Shown here: in pieces, positions 26,353 to 36,160 of the stretch
How positions within the stretch are numbered: position 1 is the first letter of the stretch
Layout of the letters: each line of letters opens with the position of its first letter
Assembly: GCF_020169335.1 (NCBI RefSeq)
Contig: NZ_JAIEZN010000001.1
Coordinates: 637,426-701,425, forward strand
DNA: 64,000 nucleotides
From: Devosia aquimaris
Lineage (GTDB): Bacteria; Pseudomonadota; Alphaproteobacteria; Rhizobiales; Devosiaceae
Direction of reading: 5' to 3'
The notes under the pieces: generated by a model
What the model was told of the DNA's origin: nothing
The model's input: the letters and a program-made list of their open reading frames with translations, nothing else
Database searches by the model: none
Translations under genes and position numbers: made by a program

Positions 26353-27335
26353 TGACCACTCAATCGGAAACCGGCTTGGTCGAGTCCGCCGCTGTCGCCC
26401 CAACCGTCGGCACGCCCCGCCACCACATCATCATCTTCTTCACCCTGCTGGTGCTGCTGTTGCTTGCGCCCTTCGTGCTCTACCCGGTCTTTGTCATGAA
26501 GGTGCTGTGCTTTGCCCTGTTTGCCAGCGCACTCAACCTGCTGCTGGGCTTTGGCGGCCTGCTCTCTTTCGGCCACGCGGCCTTTTTCGGCTCGGCCAGC
26601 TATGTGGCAGCGCATGCCGCCAAGGTCTGGGGGCTCAATCCCGAGATTGCCATTCTCCTGGGGGTCGGGGCGGCGGCGCTGTTGGGGCTCGGCATCGGCG
26701 CGCTGGCCATCCGTCGCCAGGGCATCTATTTCGCCATGGTCACCCTGGCCTTTGCGCAGATGGTCTATTTCATTGCCGTCCAGGCGCCCTTCACCGGGGG
26801 CGAGGACGGCATTCAGGCGGTGCCGCGCGGCAGGCTGTTCGGCCTGATTGATCTGACTTCGGACCTGACGCTCTATTTCGTCGTGCTGGCCATCGTGGTC
26901 GCGGCGCTGCTGGGGATCTATCGCATCATTCACTCGCCCTTCGGGCAGGTGCTCAAGGCGATCCGCGACAACGAGCCCCGTTCGATCTCGCTGGGCTACA
27001 AGGTCGATCGCTACAAGCTCGCCGTCTTCGTGATGTCCGCCACGCTGGCGGGCCTGGCCGGCGCCACCAAGGCCATTGTCTTTCAGCTGTCCTCGTTGAC
27101 CGATGTCTATTGGTCCATGTCGGGTGAAGTCGTGCTGATGACACTGCTGGGCGGCATGGGGACGGTCTTTGGTCCGCTCGTCGGCGCCGCCGCCATCGTC
27201 ACCATGGAAAACTACCTGGCCGGCTTCGGCGCCTGGGTGACGGTGATCCAGGGTGTGATCTTTGTAGCCAGCGTCATGCTGTTCCGCGAAGGCATAGTCG
27301 GCGTCCTCGCCAAATGGCTGAAAAAGCCGCTCTAG
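26352..27335 (+). CDS. Branched-chain-type ABC transporter permease, LivM-like
   Basis: 327 residues. ATG 26352 (TGATG) preferred over GTG 26349. A longer cytoplasmic head, then VMKVLCFALFASALNLLLGFGGLLSFGHAAFFGSASY, the LivM signature, and the conserved GMGTVFGPLVGAA near the end. Last gene of the bdhA-liv operon. Confidence 0.95.
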   Translation: MTTQSETGLVESAAVAPTVGTPRHHIIIFFTLLVLLLLAPFVLYPVFVMKVLCFALFASALNLLLGFGGLLSFGHAAFFGSASYVAAHAAKVWGLNPEIAILLGVGAAALLGLGIGALAIRRQGIYFAMVTLAFAQMVYFIAVQAPFTGGEDGIQAVPRGRLFGLIDLTSDLTLYFVVLAIVVAALLGIYRIIHSPFGQVLKAIRDNEPRSISLGYKVDRYKLAVFVMSATLAGLAGATKAIVFQLSSLTDVYWSMSGEVVLMTLLGGMGTVFGPLVGAAAIVTMENYLAGFGAWVTVIQGVIFVASVMLFREGIVGVLAKWLKKPL

Positions 27336-27607
27336 CAAGGCGCCACTTTCAATCAGGCACCAGGGAAGGGGCGCCATCGCACCCCGCTCCATGGTGAGCC
27401 GAGGTGTGTCAGCACTGCGGCCCTCCATCTCAATGAGATTGCTTCCTGGCCAGCCTCTGCAATGCGGCCTGTCGAGCCTCGGCGAAAGGCGGTCAGCCCG
27501 CTCGCGGCCGCCGAAGCGCCAGCATTACCAACTGCACCGGACGACCGAACATCCAAGCCGGTCGATGAGCGTTCCGCCACTCCGCCTGGATCACGGTGGC
27601 CGCGCCC

Positions 27608-28585
27608 TCAGGCGATGCCAAACCGGTCTCTGTAGGCGTTGGGCCCAATGCCGGTGATACGCTGGAACACTTTGCGGAATGCAGCCGGGTCGGAATAGCC
27701 CACCTGCCAGGCAATCTGCTCGACCGACTGCCGGGTGGCCTCCAGCTGCTGGCGGGCCAGGGCAATCCGGACCTGCTGGGCATATTCGGTTGGCCGCAGG
27801 GTGGTGGCCTTCTTGAACCGGCGCAGGAATGTCCTTTGTTCAAGGCCACTGACAGCCAGCAGCTCTGCCAGATCATGGGCCTGTGCCCCGGTGGCGTGCA
27901 GATGATGCTGTGCCCGCAGCACGGCGTCATCTCCGTGATCGAAGCGCGGGTTGAATTGCGCGAAGGCGCTTTGCACCCGCCCGGGTGGGTCGATCAGCAG
28001 AAACCGGGCGGTCGCCAGCATGGTGGCGGGCCCCATTAGCTTGCCGACCAACGTCAGGCCCAGATCGGCCCAGGCGAGAATGCCGCCGGCCGTCATCAGA
28101 TCCCCATCGTCGATCACCATGCGTTCGACGGCCACCTCCACTTCGGGAAACCGATCGGCCAGGGCATTGGCAAAGGCCCAGTGGGTGGTGGCGCGCCGCC
28201 CATTCATCAGGCCGGTCTCGGCCACCACGAAGGCGCCGGCACAGATCGAGCAGATCGTTGCGCCGGCGCGATGCTGGTCCAGCAGCCATGTCGATGGGCG
28301 CTGCATCGAGGCCATCTTGTCGGGCATGATGATGCTGGGCGGCGCGATGATATGCGATAGCTGGCGGGGCGTTCCGGGATGGCTATCCCAGACGCAGTCG
28401 ACGGCCTCGCTCGCCTCGCCGCTCCAATGGGTCACCCGGATGGCCGGCTTCAGCCCGCCATCGAGCGGCGCCGCCCAGTCGCCCGCGATGCGGAACAGGT
28501 CCGTCAGGCCATAGACTGCCGCCAGTTGCGCACCGGGATAGATCAGCAAGCCGATCTCCGCGACAATTCTGGTGTTCCCGCTCAT
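27608..28585 (-). CDS. GlxA-family transcriptional regulator (DJ-1/PfpI-like domain plus AraC helix-turn-helix)
   Basis: 325 residues. The N-terminal half ([29 protein letters not shown] ... [23 protein letters not shown]) is the amidotransferase-like DJ-1/PfpI domain with the ICAGAFVLA elbow. The C-terminus is a double AraC helix-turn-helix ending [32 protein letters not shown]. It is divergent from the alpha/beta hydrolase at 28706, with a 120-bp shared control region, and probably regulates it. Confidence 0.92.
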   Translation of the reverse strand: MSGNTRIVAEIGLLIYPGAQLAAVYGLTDLFRIAGDWAAPLDGGLKPAIRVTHWSGEASEAVDCVWDSHPGTPRQLSHIIAPPSIIMPDKMASMQRPSTWLLDQHRAGATICSICAGAFVVAETGLMNGRRATTHWAFANALADRFPEVEVAVERMVIDDGDLMTAGGILAWADLGLTLVGKLMGPATMLATARFLLIDPPGRVQSAFAQFNPRFDHGDDAVLRAQHHLHATGAQAHDLAELLAVSGLEQRTFLRRFKKATTLRPTEYAQQVRIALARQQLEATRQSVEQIAWQVGYSDPAAFRKVFQRITGIGPNAYRDRFGIA

Positions 28586-28705
28586 TTGTCCGTTTTGCCT
28601 CGATCAATGTCGTTTCCGCCAAGCGTATGGTGCCGTGTTCGCTGCCATTCTGTCCACATCAAAGGGGCGGCGACGGGCTACCCCACCAGTGAAGGGACAA
28701 AAGAC

Positions 28706-29536
28706 ATGAGCACGATCACCACCAGCGACGGCACCTCGATCTACTACAAGGACCTCGGCCCCAAGGACGCACAGCCCATCGTGTTCCACCATGGCTGGCC
28801 TCTCAGTTCAGACGACTGGGACAACCAGATGCTGTTTTTCCGCCTCAAGGGCTATCGGGTCATTGCCCATGATCGCCGCGGCCATGGCCGCTCGGACCAG
28901 ACCGATACCGGCAATGAGATGGACACCTATGCCGCCGACGTGGTCGAACTGGCCCGTGCGCTCGACCTGCGCAATGCCATCCATATCGGTCACTCGACGG
29001 GCGGTGGCGAAGTGGCCCGCTATGCGGCGCGGGCCGAGCCTGGGCGTGTGGCCAAGGCGGTGCTGATCGGCGCCGTGCCGCCCATCATGCTGCAGACCGA
29101 GGCCAATCCCGATGGTCTGCCCAAGGCCGTGTTCGATGGCTTCCGTACGGCCTTGCTGGCCAACCGGGCGCAGTTCTTCCGCGATGTTCCCGCCGGCCCC
29201 TTCTACGGGTTCAACCGGGAAGGCGCCGCTGTCAGCCAGGGGCTGATCGACAACTGGTGGCGCCAGGGCATGATGGGCGGCGCAAAGGCCCACTATGACT
29301 GCATCACCGCCTTCTCGGAGACCGATTTCACCGAAGACCTCAAGGCTCTCGATATCCCGGTGCTGCTGATGCACGGCGAGGACGACCAGGTTGTCCCGAT
29401 TGCCAACTCCGCGCACAAGGCCATCAAGCTGCTGCGCAACGGCACGCTCAAGACCTATGAAGGCCTTTCGCATGGCCTGTTTGCCACCCATCCGGACCTG
29501 ATCAACGCAGATCTGCTGGACTTCATCGTGGCCTGA
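28706..29536 (+). CDS. Alpha/beta hydrolase, non-heme chloroperoxidase/arylesterase type
   Basis: 276 residues. Catalytic triad visible: Ser97 in GHSTGG, aspartate in [10 protein letters not shown] and histidine in GLSHGL. The [16 protein letters not shown] and [10 protein letters not shown] stretches are typical of the cofactor-free haloperoxidase/arylesterase group. GAAGGGA lies upstream of ATG 28706. No signal peptide. Monocistronic, opposite the GlxA-type regulator. Confidence 0.92.
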   Translation: MSTITTSDGTSIYYKDLGPKDAQPIVFHHGWPLSSDDWDNQMLFFRLKGYRVIAHDRRGHGRSDQTDTGNEMDTYAADVVELARALDLRNAIHIGHSTGGGEVARYAARAEPGRVAKAVLIGAVPPIMLQTEANPDGLPKAVFDGFRTALLANRAQFFRDVPAGPFYGFNREGAAVSQGLIDNWWRQGMMGGAKAHYDCITAFSETDFTEDLKALDIPVLLMHGEDDQVVPIANSAHKAIKLLRNGTLKTYEGLSHGLFATHPDLINADLLDFIVA

Positions 29537-29782
29537 CAGGCCGCCTCCGCATCGTCCCAGGTCAGACCCATGGTCCGACCTGGGAACCGCCGCGCGCGCG
29601 GACATTCTCTTTGGCTTTCACTTCTGGCGAGAGGCCAGCAATCGCCCGTTCCTATCCCCAGCGCACGCCGGTGCGGGTCGGTGAGGGTGCTGGCTGGGTC
29701 AGCCAGCGACCGAGCAGTTGAAAGCTCCGCCGCGCCTTGCGCATGTGCCAGCGCAGGGTTGTTGCGAGGATTGCGCGCGTGC

Positions 29783-30529
29783 TCATCGCGAGGCCTCCCA
29801 CTGCGCTACTGCGTCGGGACCAGCGGGAAAGCGCTGCTGGCCCGTCGTGTCATTGGCGGCCCGCCACACGGCCTCGGCCACATCGATTTCCCGCGTCGTG
29901 ACACTGGGAACGGCGAAGGCCTCGAAGATAGGCCGCGCGAAATCGGCATAGGCTGGCGGGATCAGGTCGGCGATCGGCAGTTCGACATTGGCGCCGAACT
30001 GCGTGGTGGGCGCATAGCCGGGCTCGACCAGCTTGACGCCGATGTCGAAGGCGACGAGCTCCTTGGCCAGCGACCGGGAAAAGCCCTCGATGGCGGTCTT
30101 GGTCGCGGTATAGGCCGCGGCAAACGGGGATGGTGACAGCACCACGCTCGACGTGACGTTGACGATGACGCCGCCGCCCTGCTGCCGCATCATGGGCAAA
30201 ATGGCCTGGATCATGGCCATGACCCCGAATGTATTGGTGTCGAACAGGCGGCGCACCTGCGCCATGGGGGAGGCCTCAAAGGCGCCCACCATGCCAATGC
30301 CGGCATTGTTGACCAGCACATCGATGGGGCCGGCAGCCGCCAGGCAGGCAGCGATACTGTCGGCATTGGTGACATCGAGCGGCAGCACGCTTACGCGGTC
30401 GGACTGCGGCAACAGGTTTGGCTGCGGCCGGCGCATGGTGGCGATGACCTTCCAGCCCTGCTCGTGGAAGTAGCGGGCCGTTTCCAGGCCATAGCCGGAC
30501 GAGGTGCCAGTGATCAGAACGGTTTTCAT
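29783..30529 (-). CDS. Short-chain dehydrogenase/reductase
   Basis: 248 residues. TGTSSGYG cofactor loop with glycine at the usual isoleucine position, NNAG, catalytic VTSSV and YTATK. The family is classical SDR acting on a carbonyl or alcohol of unknown identity. Last gene of the AraC-flanked operon 32400-29783; 51 bp after the esterase gene. Confidence 0.9.
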   Translation of the reverse strand: MKTVLITGTSSGYGLETARYFHEQGWKVIATMRRPQPNLLPQSDRVSVLPLDVTNADSIAACLAAAGPIDVLVNNAGIGMVGAFEASPMAQVRRLFDTNTFGVMAMIQAILPMMRQQGGGVIVNVTSSVVLSPSPFAAAYTATKTAIEGFSRSLAKELVAFDIGVKLVEPGYAPTTQFGANVELPIADLIPPAYADFARPIFEAFAVPSVTTREIDVAEAVWRAANDTTGQQRFPAGPDAVAQWEASR

Positions 30530-30580
30530 GGGAAATTTCCTTTGGTTGGGATGAGTTTGGGTCAGGGTTCGTTCGGGGAT

Positions 30581-31531
30581 TCAGGCGATGGTCTTGAGGA
30601 CGCGGTCGAGCCAGGCGCTGCGGGCAGCGCGGGCAGCCGTGGAGACGCCGGCATCGGGGAACATGGCGTCGAAGCCGTGGAAGCCACCGGCCCAGATGTG
30701 CAGCTCGGCCTGTCCGCCCGCCGCCCAGATCTTGCTGGCATAGGCGACATCCTCATCGCGGAAGACTTCGGCCGTGCCGGCGTCGATATAGGTGGTCGGG
30801 AGGCCTGCCAGATTGGTTTCGAGCGCCGGCGAGATGTAGCTGGAGATCTCGCCCGTCTCACCGGCAAGCACCGCCTGCCAGGCAAACAGGTTCTTCTCGC
30901 GCGTCCAGACGCCGGGCTCGCCGGCATATTGCTGGCTGGACGGTGTCGCATTGCGATGGTCCAGCATCGGGCAGATCAGGATCTGCGCAGCAATGGAGGG
31001 GCCATTGCGGTCGCGCGCCATCAGCACCGTGCCCGCCACGAGGCCTCCACCGGCGCTGGCGCCGGCCACCACGATCCGATTGGGATCAATGCCGAGCTCC
31101 CCGGCATGCATGGCGAGCCACAGCAGCCCCTGGTAGCAGTCCTCCACCAGCGTGGTGCCCGACACTTCGGGGGCCAGCCGATAGTCGATGGTCACCACCA
31201 CCGCGCCATGCTGGTCGAGCCAGTCGAGCGGGATATCGAGATTGGCGAAGCGATCGCCCATCACCATGCCGCCACCGTGCAGCCAGTAGATGCAGGGGGC
31301 ATTCTGCACTTGCGCCGAGGGCCGGAGCACGGTGACGGGCAGGCTGGCGCCATCGGCGGCAGTCACCGCGATCTCGCGGCGCTCGAGCGCCCGGCCATTG
31401 AGATAGGTGTCGGCGGGCACCGCATACTGGCGCATCTGCACCAAAAGTTCGGGATTGAGATCAACGCCGAGCGGGAAGTCGGCGAGCTTGGTGCTCAGTT
31501 CAGGGTCGAGGGCGGGACGGGGAATGGACAT
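30581..31531 (-). CDS. Alpha/beta hydrolase, hormone-sensitive-lipase family esterase
   Basis: 316 residues from ATG 31531, which has CGGAG upstream. HGGG oxyanion motif in YWLHGGGMVMG, nucleophile in GASAGGG, aspartate in IDAGTAEVFRDED and histidine in WAGGFHGFD. This is the HSL (family IV) esterase layout. Cytoplasmic. It sits with an SDR, an ABM-domain protein and a SnoaL-like protein in one unit. Confidence 0.92.
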   Translation of the reverse strand: MSIPRPALDPELSTKLADFPLGVDLNPELLVQMRQYAVPADTYLNGRALERREIAVTAADGASLPVTVLRPSAQVQNAPCIYWLHGGGMVMGDRFANLDIPLDWLDQHGAVVVTIDYRLAPEVSGTTLVEDCYQGLLWLAMHAGELGIDPNRIVVAGASAGGGLVAGTVLMARDRNGPSIAAQILICPMLDHRNATPSSQQYAGEPGVWTREKNLFAWQAVLAGETGEISSYISPALETNLAGLPTTYIDAGTAEVFRDEDVAYASKIWAAGGQAELHIWAGGFHGFDAMFPDAGVSTAARAARSAWLDRVLKTIA

Positions 31532-31614
31532 GGAAGGCTCCGTTTTGAGGGTGTGGGTATGCGCGCCCGGACATCGACCGGGCGTGAGTTGAGTGGGCAA
31601 GGGGAGGTCGGCAG

Positions 31615-31923
31615 CTAGGCGAGGATGGCTTTGCCACCCACGGGGATGGCGTCGGAGTAGATGGACTCCCCGGCAATCAACGGGGCCAGCTGGGCAACGA
31701 AGGTCTGCGCCTCCGGGCTGGCGAAGAATTTTGCGTGTGCGTCCTGGCTGCTCCAGCCTTCTGCAACGCTGACCAGATCGGGATTGCTGGCCGAGCGGCT
31801 GACCAGGAACACCAGGCAGTCATCATTGCCCAGCGACGGGGCGGCCAGAAGAAGCGCGACAAGGGCGTCGCCCTGGCCAGGGTGAGCGGGAATGGCGGCG
31901 TGAAAGCCGTGTTGGATCGTCAT
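31615..31923 (-). CDS. ABM-domain (antibiotic biosynthesis monooxygenase-like) small protein
   Basis: 102 residues from ATG 31923 with AAGGA upstream. The dimeric alpha/beta barrel pattern HPGQGDALVALLLAA...CLVFLVSRSASNPDLVSVAEGWSSQDAHAKFFASPEAQTFVAQLAPLI is clear. Members act on quinones, haem or aldehyde stress products; a precise reaction cannot be assigned. Confidence 0.85.
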   Translation of the reverse strand: MTIQHGFHAAIPAHPGQGDALVALLLAAPSLGNDDCLVFLVSRSASNPDLVSVAEGWSSQDAHAKFFASPEAQTFVAQLAPLIAGESIYSDAIPVGGKAILA

Positions 31924-31989
31924 GGGGTTTTTCCTTGATAGAGTGGGTAAATTGCGCAGCACGGGGTCCCATGCTGCTGGGGCGTGTGG

Positions 31990-32400
31990 TCAGCCCTGCT
32001 GTGGCAGGACGCCCAACTGCTGCAGGACCGTCATCGTGTCCGGCCAGATCCAGAGCTCTGCGACCTTGCCATCGGCAATGCGGAAGACCCCGGCACCCGT
32101 TGCGGACAGCACGCCGCTGGGCCCCATGGCCCCGAGATAGGGTGCCGACTGCGTTCCCTCATAGCGGCCCCGATAGGAGACCTTGTCCCCTTCAGCGATC
32201 AGCTCGACGATCGGGTGGGTGAGGTTCGGCACAGCGGTGACAAGCCCGACCGAGAATTCGCGCGCAGCGTTGATGTCCATGTCCGGCGAGCCGGCAATAT
32301 GCAGCACGAAGTCCGGCGTCACCCATTCGGCGGGCGGGGACTTCTGAGCATCAAGGCCTTCGAAGTAGTGGCGGGCGATCTGCTTGTTCTGTTCAGACAT
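31990..32400 (-). CDS. SnoaL-like polyketide cyclase/ester cyclase family protein
   Basis: 136 residues from ATG 32400 with CCGGAG upstream. NTF2-like fold with YFEGLDAQKSPPAEWVTPDFVLHIAGSPDMDINAAREF and the closing FRIADGKVAELWIWPD. Such proteins often sit in small inducible detoxification operons. First gene of the minus-strand unit, divergent from the AraC regulator at 32591. Confidence 0.85.
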   Translation of the reverse strand: MSEQNKQIARHYFEGLDAQKSPPAEWVTPDFVLHIAGSPDMDINAAREFSVGLVTAVPNLTHPIVELIAEGDKVSYRGRYEGTQSAPYLGAMGPSGVLSATGAGVFRIADGKVAELWIWPDTMTVLQQLGVLPQQG

Positions 32401-32590
32401 GATGGTCTCCGGTGGTTCAGATCCGGCGGGCCCTGTCGTCCGCCGATGACTGCACTGAACCACCGGTGGATGCTCCGGCGTTAGGAGCATCCTCTCAGCT
32501 TCTTGCACAATTCTCTCATTGCGTAGAATTATGCACGACGTCGTCATCGCCCTGTGCTAGCGATGAACCTGCCACTATGGAGAATGCGCC

Positions 32591-33490
32591 ATGCCGCTGG
32601 ACGAACTGCGCAGCCTGATCGACTGCCATGCGCGGGCAGACATGACCACCCCGATCGAAGGGGTGCTCATCGCGCGGCACGATGTCTCGGAGCTTGAATC
32701 CTCGATGACCAGCTCGGTCATGGCGCTGATCGCCCAGGGCATGAAGCGTCTCGCCCTCGGGGATAGCGTCTATGAATATGGCCCTGGAGAATATCTGGTT
32801 TCTTCGCTGGACCTGCCAGTGACCGGCCAGTTCATCGATGCCAGTCCAGACTGTCCGGCCCTGGGGTTCGGCATGGTGCTGCACCCCGCCAGCATTGCCG
32901 AACTTCTGCTGCAGGCCGGCGCGTCAGACCTGCGCGATGGCCGGGGAAGCCCACCCAGTGGCATGACAGTGAGCACCGCGCCCGCAGCACTGCTGGACGC
33001 TGTGACACGTCTGCTTCGCTTGCTTGATTCTCCACGTGACATTCCCGTGCTTGCGCCGCTGATAAGGCGGGAAATCCTCTGGCTATTGATCGTGGGGGAG
33101 CAGGGGGCCGCTGTACGCCAGCTTGGCCTCGCCGACAGCAACCTCAGCCATATTGCCCGGGCCGTGCGCTGGATTCGCGACCACTACGCCCGCGCCTTCC
33201 GCGTCGAAGACGTGGCGGCGATCTGCGGCATGAGCGTCTCGGCGTTCTATCGCAACTTCCAGGCCGCAACCGCGATGAGCCCGATCCAGTTTCAAAAACA
33301 GATTCGGCTGCAGGAGGCCCGGCTGATGCTGGCCGCCCAGCACGGCGATGTCGCCGAGATTGGCTATCAGGTCGGCTATGACAGCCCGTCCCAGTTCAGC
33401 CGCGAATATCGCCGGCAGTTCGGCGCGCCGCCCAGCAAGGATGCGATCAGACTGCGCGGCACGCCAGCGATGGCGGCGGCCGTGTTCTAG
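32591..33490 (+). CDS. AraC-family transcriptional regulator with AraC_N (type I) domain
   Basis: 299 residues. N-terminal cupin-like AraC_N domain (EYGPGEYLVSSLDLPVTGQFIDASPDCPALGFGMVLHP) and a C-terminal double helix-turn-helix (FRVEDVAAICGMSVSAFYRNFQAATAMSPIQFQKQIRLQEAR...VAEIGYQVGYDSPSQFSREYRRQFG). Regulators of this shape usually control adjacent oxidoreductase genes. The 190-bp divergent region with the SnoaL-like gene should hold its operator. Confidence 0.92.
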   Translation: MPLDELRSLIDCHARADMTTPIEGVLIARHDVSELESSMTSSVMALIAQGMKRLALGDSVYEYGPGEYLVSSLDLPVTGQFIDASPDCPALGFGMVLHPASIAELLLQAGASDLRDGRGSPPSGMTVSTAPAALLDAVTRLLRLLDSPRDIPVLAPLIRREILWLLIVGEQGAAVRQLGLADSNLSHIARAVRWIRDHYARAFRVEDVAAICGMSVSAFYRNFQAATAMSPIQFQKQIRLQEARLMLAAQHGDVAEIGYQVGYDSPSQFSREYRRQFGAPPSKDAIRLRGTPAMAAAVF

Positions 33491-33591
33491 CGACCGGTCG
33501 GGGCAGGGCGTCCAACTGCCGACGGGTCGTCCCGACCTGCTGGCCTTGGTGCCGGCTGGCTTTCGCCCCGGATTGCGCCGCGGTGCCTCGC

Positions 33592-34542
33592 CTACATCGG
33601 GACTTCTGGGATGGGCTTGCCGCCATAGGCGCGGTCGATGAGGGTGACGTTGTTGGCATGCAGCCGTCGATAGGGCTCATGCATACCCAGGACGCCGCGA
33701 TCGAGCCAGGGCTGGATGAAGCTCTCAAGCGGCGCCGTCAGGTAGTCGGCCTCGTCCTTTCGCAACAGCAGTTGCACATTGTAGTCGAGCATGGCGGCGG
33801 TGAAGTCCTGGGTATAGCCGCCGCCCTCGATCACCTCCGGTCGCCCGTGGCACGGGTAGATCTTGCTGACATCCATGGCCAGCAGTGACTTGTAGGTCAT
33901 CAACTGGATGGGCATTTCGGCGGTCATGGCCGGCGTGTTGAACGGCACGGTGTCTTCCACCGCATCAGCGGCGAGCAGGATCTTGTCCTTGGGCAAATAG
34001 GCCACCAAGTGCCCCAATTGGTGCACAAAGGTCTCGATCAGTTCGATCTGCAGGTCGCCCAGCCACACGGTCATGCGACCATCGAACGTCCGGTTGGGCA
34101 GCACCAACTCGTCCACGCCCGGATATTCCGGATCGCCCGCGCCCCAGATCGCGCCGGTGATGATCTCCTGGGCATGCGACTGCAGCTTCCAGCGCGTCTT
34201 ATTGGTCGAGATGATATCGCTGTTCTTGTAGAGGAAATTGCCGGCTATGTGGTCGCAATCCCAATGCGAGTTGATCACTGAGACATGCTTGATGCCCATG
34301 TCGCGGATATAGCGGTCGATGTAGAGAATATGCTCCTTGTAGAGCATGGTGTCGAAGATGATCGCCTGGTCGCCGCGATGCAGCACGTAGTTGCAGACAC
34401 CCAGCTTCATATCGATATTGCCCTGAATCCAGGCCGGATAGTCGGCGATATCGCGGCCATCGTAGAAGCAGATCAGGTAGTCATTGAGATGGGAGACGCG
34501 CAGCTTCGGGACGAAGGGCGCGCGAGCGGGAAAACTATTCAT
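33592..34542 (-). CDS. Metallo-beta-lactamase-fold hydrolase with HxDxDH motif
   Basis: 316 residues from ATG 34542. MBL-fold motifs: NSHWDCDH (His93, Asp95, Asp97, His98), ETFVHQLGH (His178), LLAADAVED (Asp193) and PCHGRP (His232). The usual HxHxDH is changed to HxDxDH, so the second histidine of metal site 1 is aspartate. No signal peptide. It follows the binding protein gene by 59 bp on the same strand, so it should be under the guanidine-I riboswitch at 36200-36316. It could hydrolyse the imported compound; a lactonase or amidase-like role cannot be chosen from sequence. Confidence 0.85.
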   Translation of the reverse strand: MNSFPARAPFVPKLRVSHLNDYLICFYDGRDIADYPAWIQGNIDMKLGVCNYVLHRGDQAIIFDTMLYKEHILYIDRYIRDMGIKHVSVINSHWDCDHIAGNFLYKNSDIISTNKTRWKLQSHAQEIITGAIWGAGDPEYPGVDELVLPNRTFDGRMTVWLGDLQIELIETFVHQLGHLVAYLPKDKILLAADAVEDTVPFNTPAMTAEMPIQLMTYKSLLAMDVSKIYPCHGRPEVIEGGGYTQDFTAAMLDYNVQLLLRKDEADYLTAPLESFIQPWLDRGVLGMHEPYRRLHANNVTLIDRAYGGKPIPEVPM

Positions 34543-34601
34543 TGAAATGATGGCTCCGTCGGGCGGGAGATGAAGGGCGGCCGGTGGGCCGCCCCGAATG
34601 A

Positions 34602-36152
34602 TCATTCGGCCCAGCGGACCGAGCCATAGTCGATATTGCCCGGCGCATAGGCGGCGCGCAGGTCGAGATCGACGAGGCCCTTGGGGCTGACGACAACGTC
34701 GTCAACGCCGACCAATGGAATAAACAGGCCCGCGTCGAAATAGAGGTGGCCCGCCTTCTCGTAGAGGGCGTTGCGCGCAGCCACATCGGTCAGCGTGCCG
34801 GCCTCCTGCAGCAGGGCATCGGCTTCGGGCAGGCCGCGACCGTAGAAATTGATCGGCGCACCCGAGGCAAAGAAGATGCCGGACTGGTTTTCGGGGTGGA
34901 GCGCATCCGGCGTCAGCTTGCCGATGTAGAAATCGGGGCCGTCCGGGTTGTCCTTGAGCCCGAACGCGGCGCCCTGCGGCAGGATGGTGACGGTTGCAGT
35001 GATGCCGATACTGGCCAGCTGGGCGACGAGCAGGTCGCCGACGCGACCGAGCGCATTGGACTCCTCGGTGCTGATGCCGATCGTAAGCGAGATCGGGCCC
35101 TTCGCTGCCACTGTGGCCTTGGCCGCGTCCAGATCGGTCGGGAACGCCACGGGCGTCACCGGGTCCAGCATCGCTTCGGGATAGACCGACTTGGCGGGGT
35201 GGCCATAGGCGCCGAAAGCATCGCTCACCCATGTGGCTGGCGCGATGGCGGTCAGGAAGGCGGTGCGGATGTCGTCATCGACCAGCGGGCCGGTCGGCTT
35301 CACGAAGCCGATGATCTCCGATGTGCTGGGCGCAGCCGTGGCCACGAGGTCCCCCGGAAGGGCGGCCAGCTGAGCCCAGGGATAGTTGGACGGCACGGCA
35401 TCGGTCTCCTGCGACTGCAGCTGCAGCACCTGCTGGCCAATGTCGGGTACGAGCGGCAGTTCGATGGTCGAGAAATAGGGGGCCTTGCCATAGTAGTCGT
35501 CGAAACGCTCGAAGCTGTATCCCTGGCCCCGCTCGAAGCTCGCAAGCTTGAACGGCCCGGTGCCTGCGGCATTTGTGTCGAGCCACGCGCTTGCGGCCTT
35601 GCCGCCGCCATTGTCGGCCAATGCCTTGGGACTGATGACCTTGGGGCCCCAGGGGCTGGCCAGACTGTCGAGCAGGGAGGGTTGCGGCATGCCCAGGGTG
35701 ATGACCACCGTCTTGTCATCGGGGGCCGCAATATCGGTGACGTTCCACAGGAAGTAGCTCAGGATCAGCTCGCTGTCGCGGCGGCGCTCGAAGGACGTCT
35801 TCACCGCGGCGGCGTTGAACGGCGTGCCGTCGTGGAATGTGGCGCCCTCCACCAGATTGAAAGTGTAGGTCAGGCCGTCGTCCGAAACGGTCCAGTCCTT
35901 GGCCAAAAGGCCGCGTATCTCGGAACTGCCCGGCACGTATTCGACAAGGCCCTCATAGACATTGTTGATGGCGGACAGGCCGTCCATTTCAAAGGCATTG
36001 TCAGGGTCAAAGGAGTCGAAGTCCGTGGCGATGGGCAGGCGCAGCGTCTCCTGTGCCTGAACCGCGCTGGCCGACACGGCCAACGTGAGCAATGCGGCGC
36101 CGATCAGCAGCCTGCGGGGAATGGAAGTGATTGGTTTCATATGTGACGACAT
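34602..36152 (-). CDS. Periplasmic substrate-binding protein, SBP family 5, riboswitch-controlled
   Basis: 516 residues from ATG 36152, chosen because GAAGGGAG lies just upstream. Sec signal MSSHMKPITSIPRRLLIGAALLTLAVSASAVQA, then ETLRLPIATDFDSFDPDNAFEMDGLSAINNVYEGLVEY and the FNLVEGATFHDGTPFNAAAVK family 5 block. The gene has its own sigma-54 promoter and guanidine-I riboswitch, separate from the one in front of the transporter ATPase/permease genes. Ligand may be a peptide, a guanidino compound or nickel; family 5 proteins cover all of these kinds. Confidence 0.92.
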   Translation of the reverse strand: MSSHMKPITSIPRRLLIGAALLTLAVSASAVQAQETLRLPIATDFDSFDPDNAFEMDGLSAINNVYEGLVEYVPGSSEIRGLLAKDWTVSDDGLTYTFNLVEGATFHDGTPFNAAAVKTSFERRRDSELILSYFLWNVTDIAAPDDKTVVITLGMPQPSLLDSLASPWGPKVISPKALADNGGGKAASAWLDTNAAGTGPFKLASFERGQGYSFERFDDYYGKAPYFSTIELPLVPDIGQQVLQLQSQETDAVPSNYPWAQLAALPGDLVATAAPSTSEIIGFVKPTGPLVDDDIRTAFLTAIAPATWVSDAFGAYGHPAKSVYPEAMLDPVTPVAFPTDLDAAKATVAAKGPISLTIGISTEESNALGRVGDLLVAQLASIGITATVTILPQGAAFGLKDNPDGPDFYIGKLTPDALHPENQSGIFFASGAPINFYGRGLPEADALLQEAGTLTDVAARNALYEKAGHLYFDAGLFIPLVGVDDVVVSPKGLVDLDLRAAYAPGNIDYGSVRWAE

Positions 36153-36160
36153 GGCGTCGC

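Noticed and set aside
27336..27607. GGCGCC copies at about 27340 and 27370 as a terminator
   Set aside because: Short arms, long loop and no T-run; too weak to list as a terminator.
33592..34542. PhnP (phosphoribosyl cyclic phosphodiesterase) for the MBL-fold protein near phn genes
   Set aside because: Sequence motifs differ (HxDxDH, HQLGH), and the gene belongs to the riboswitch operon and not to the phn unit.
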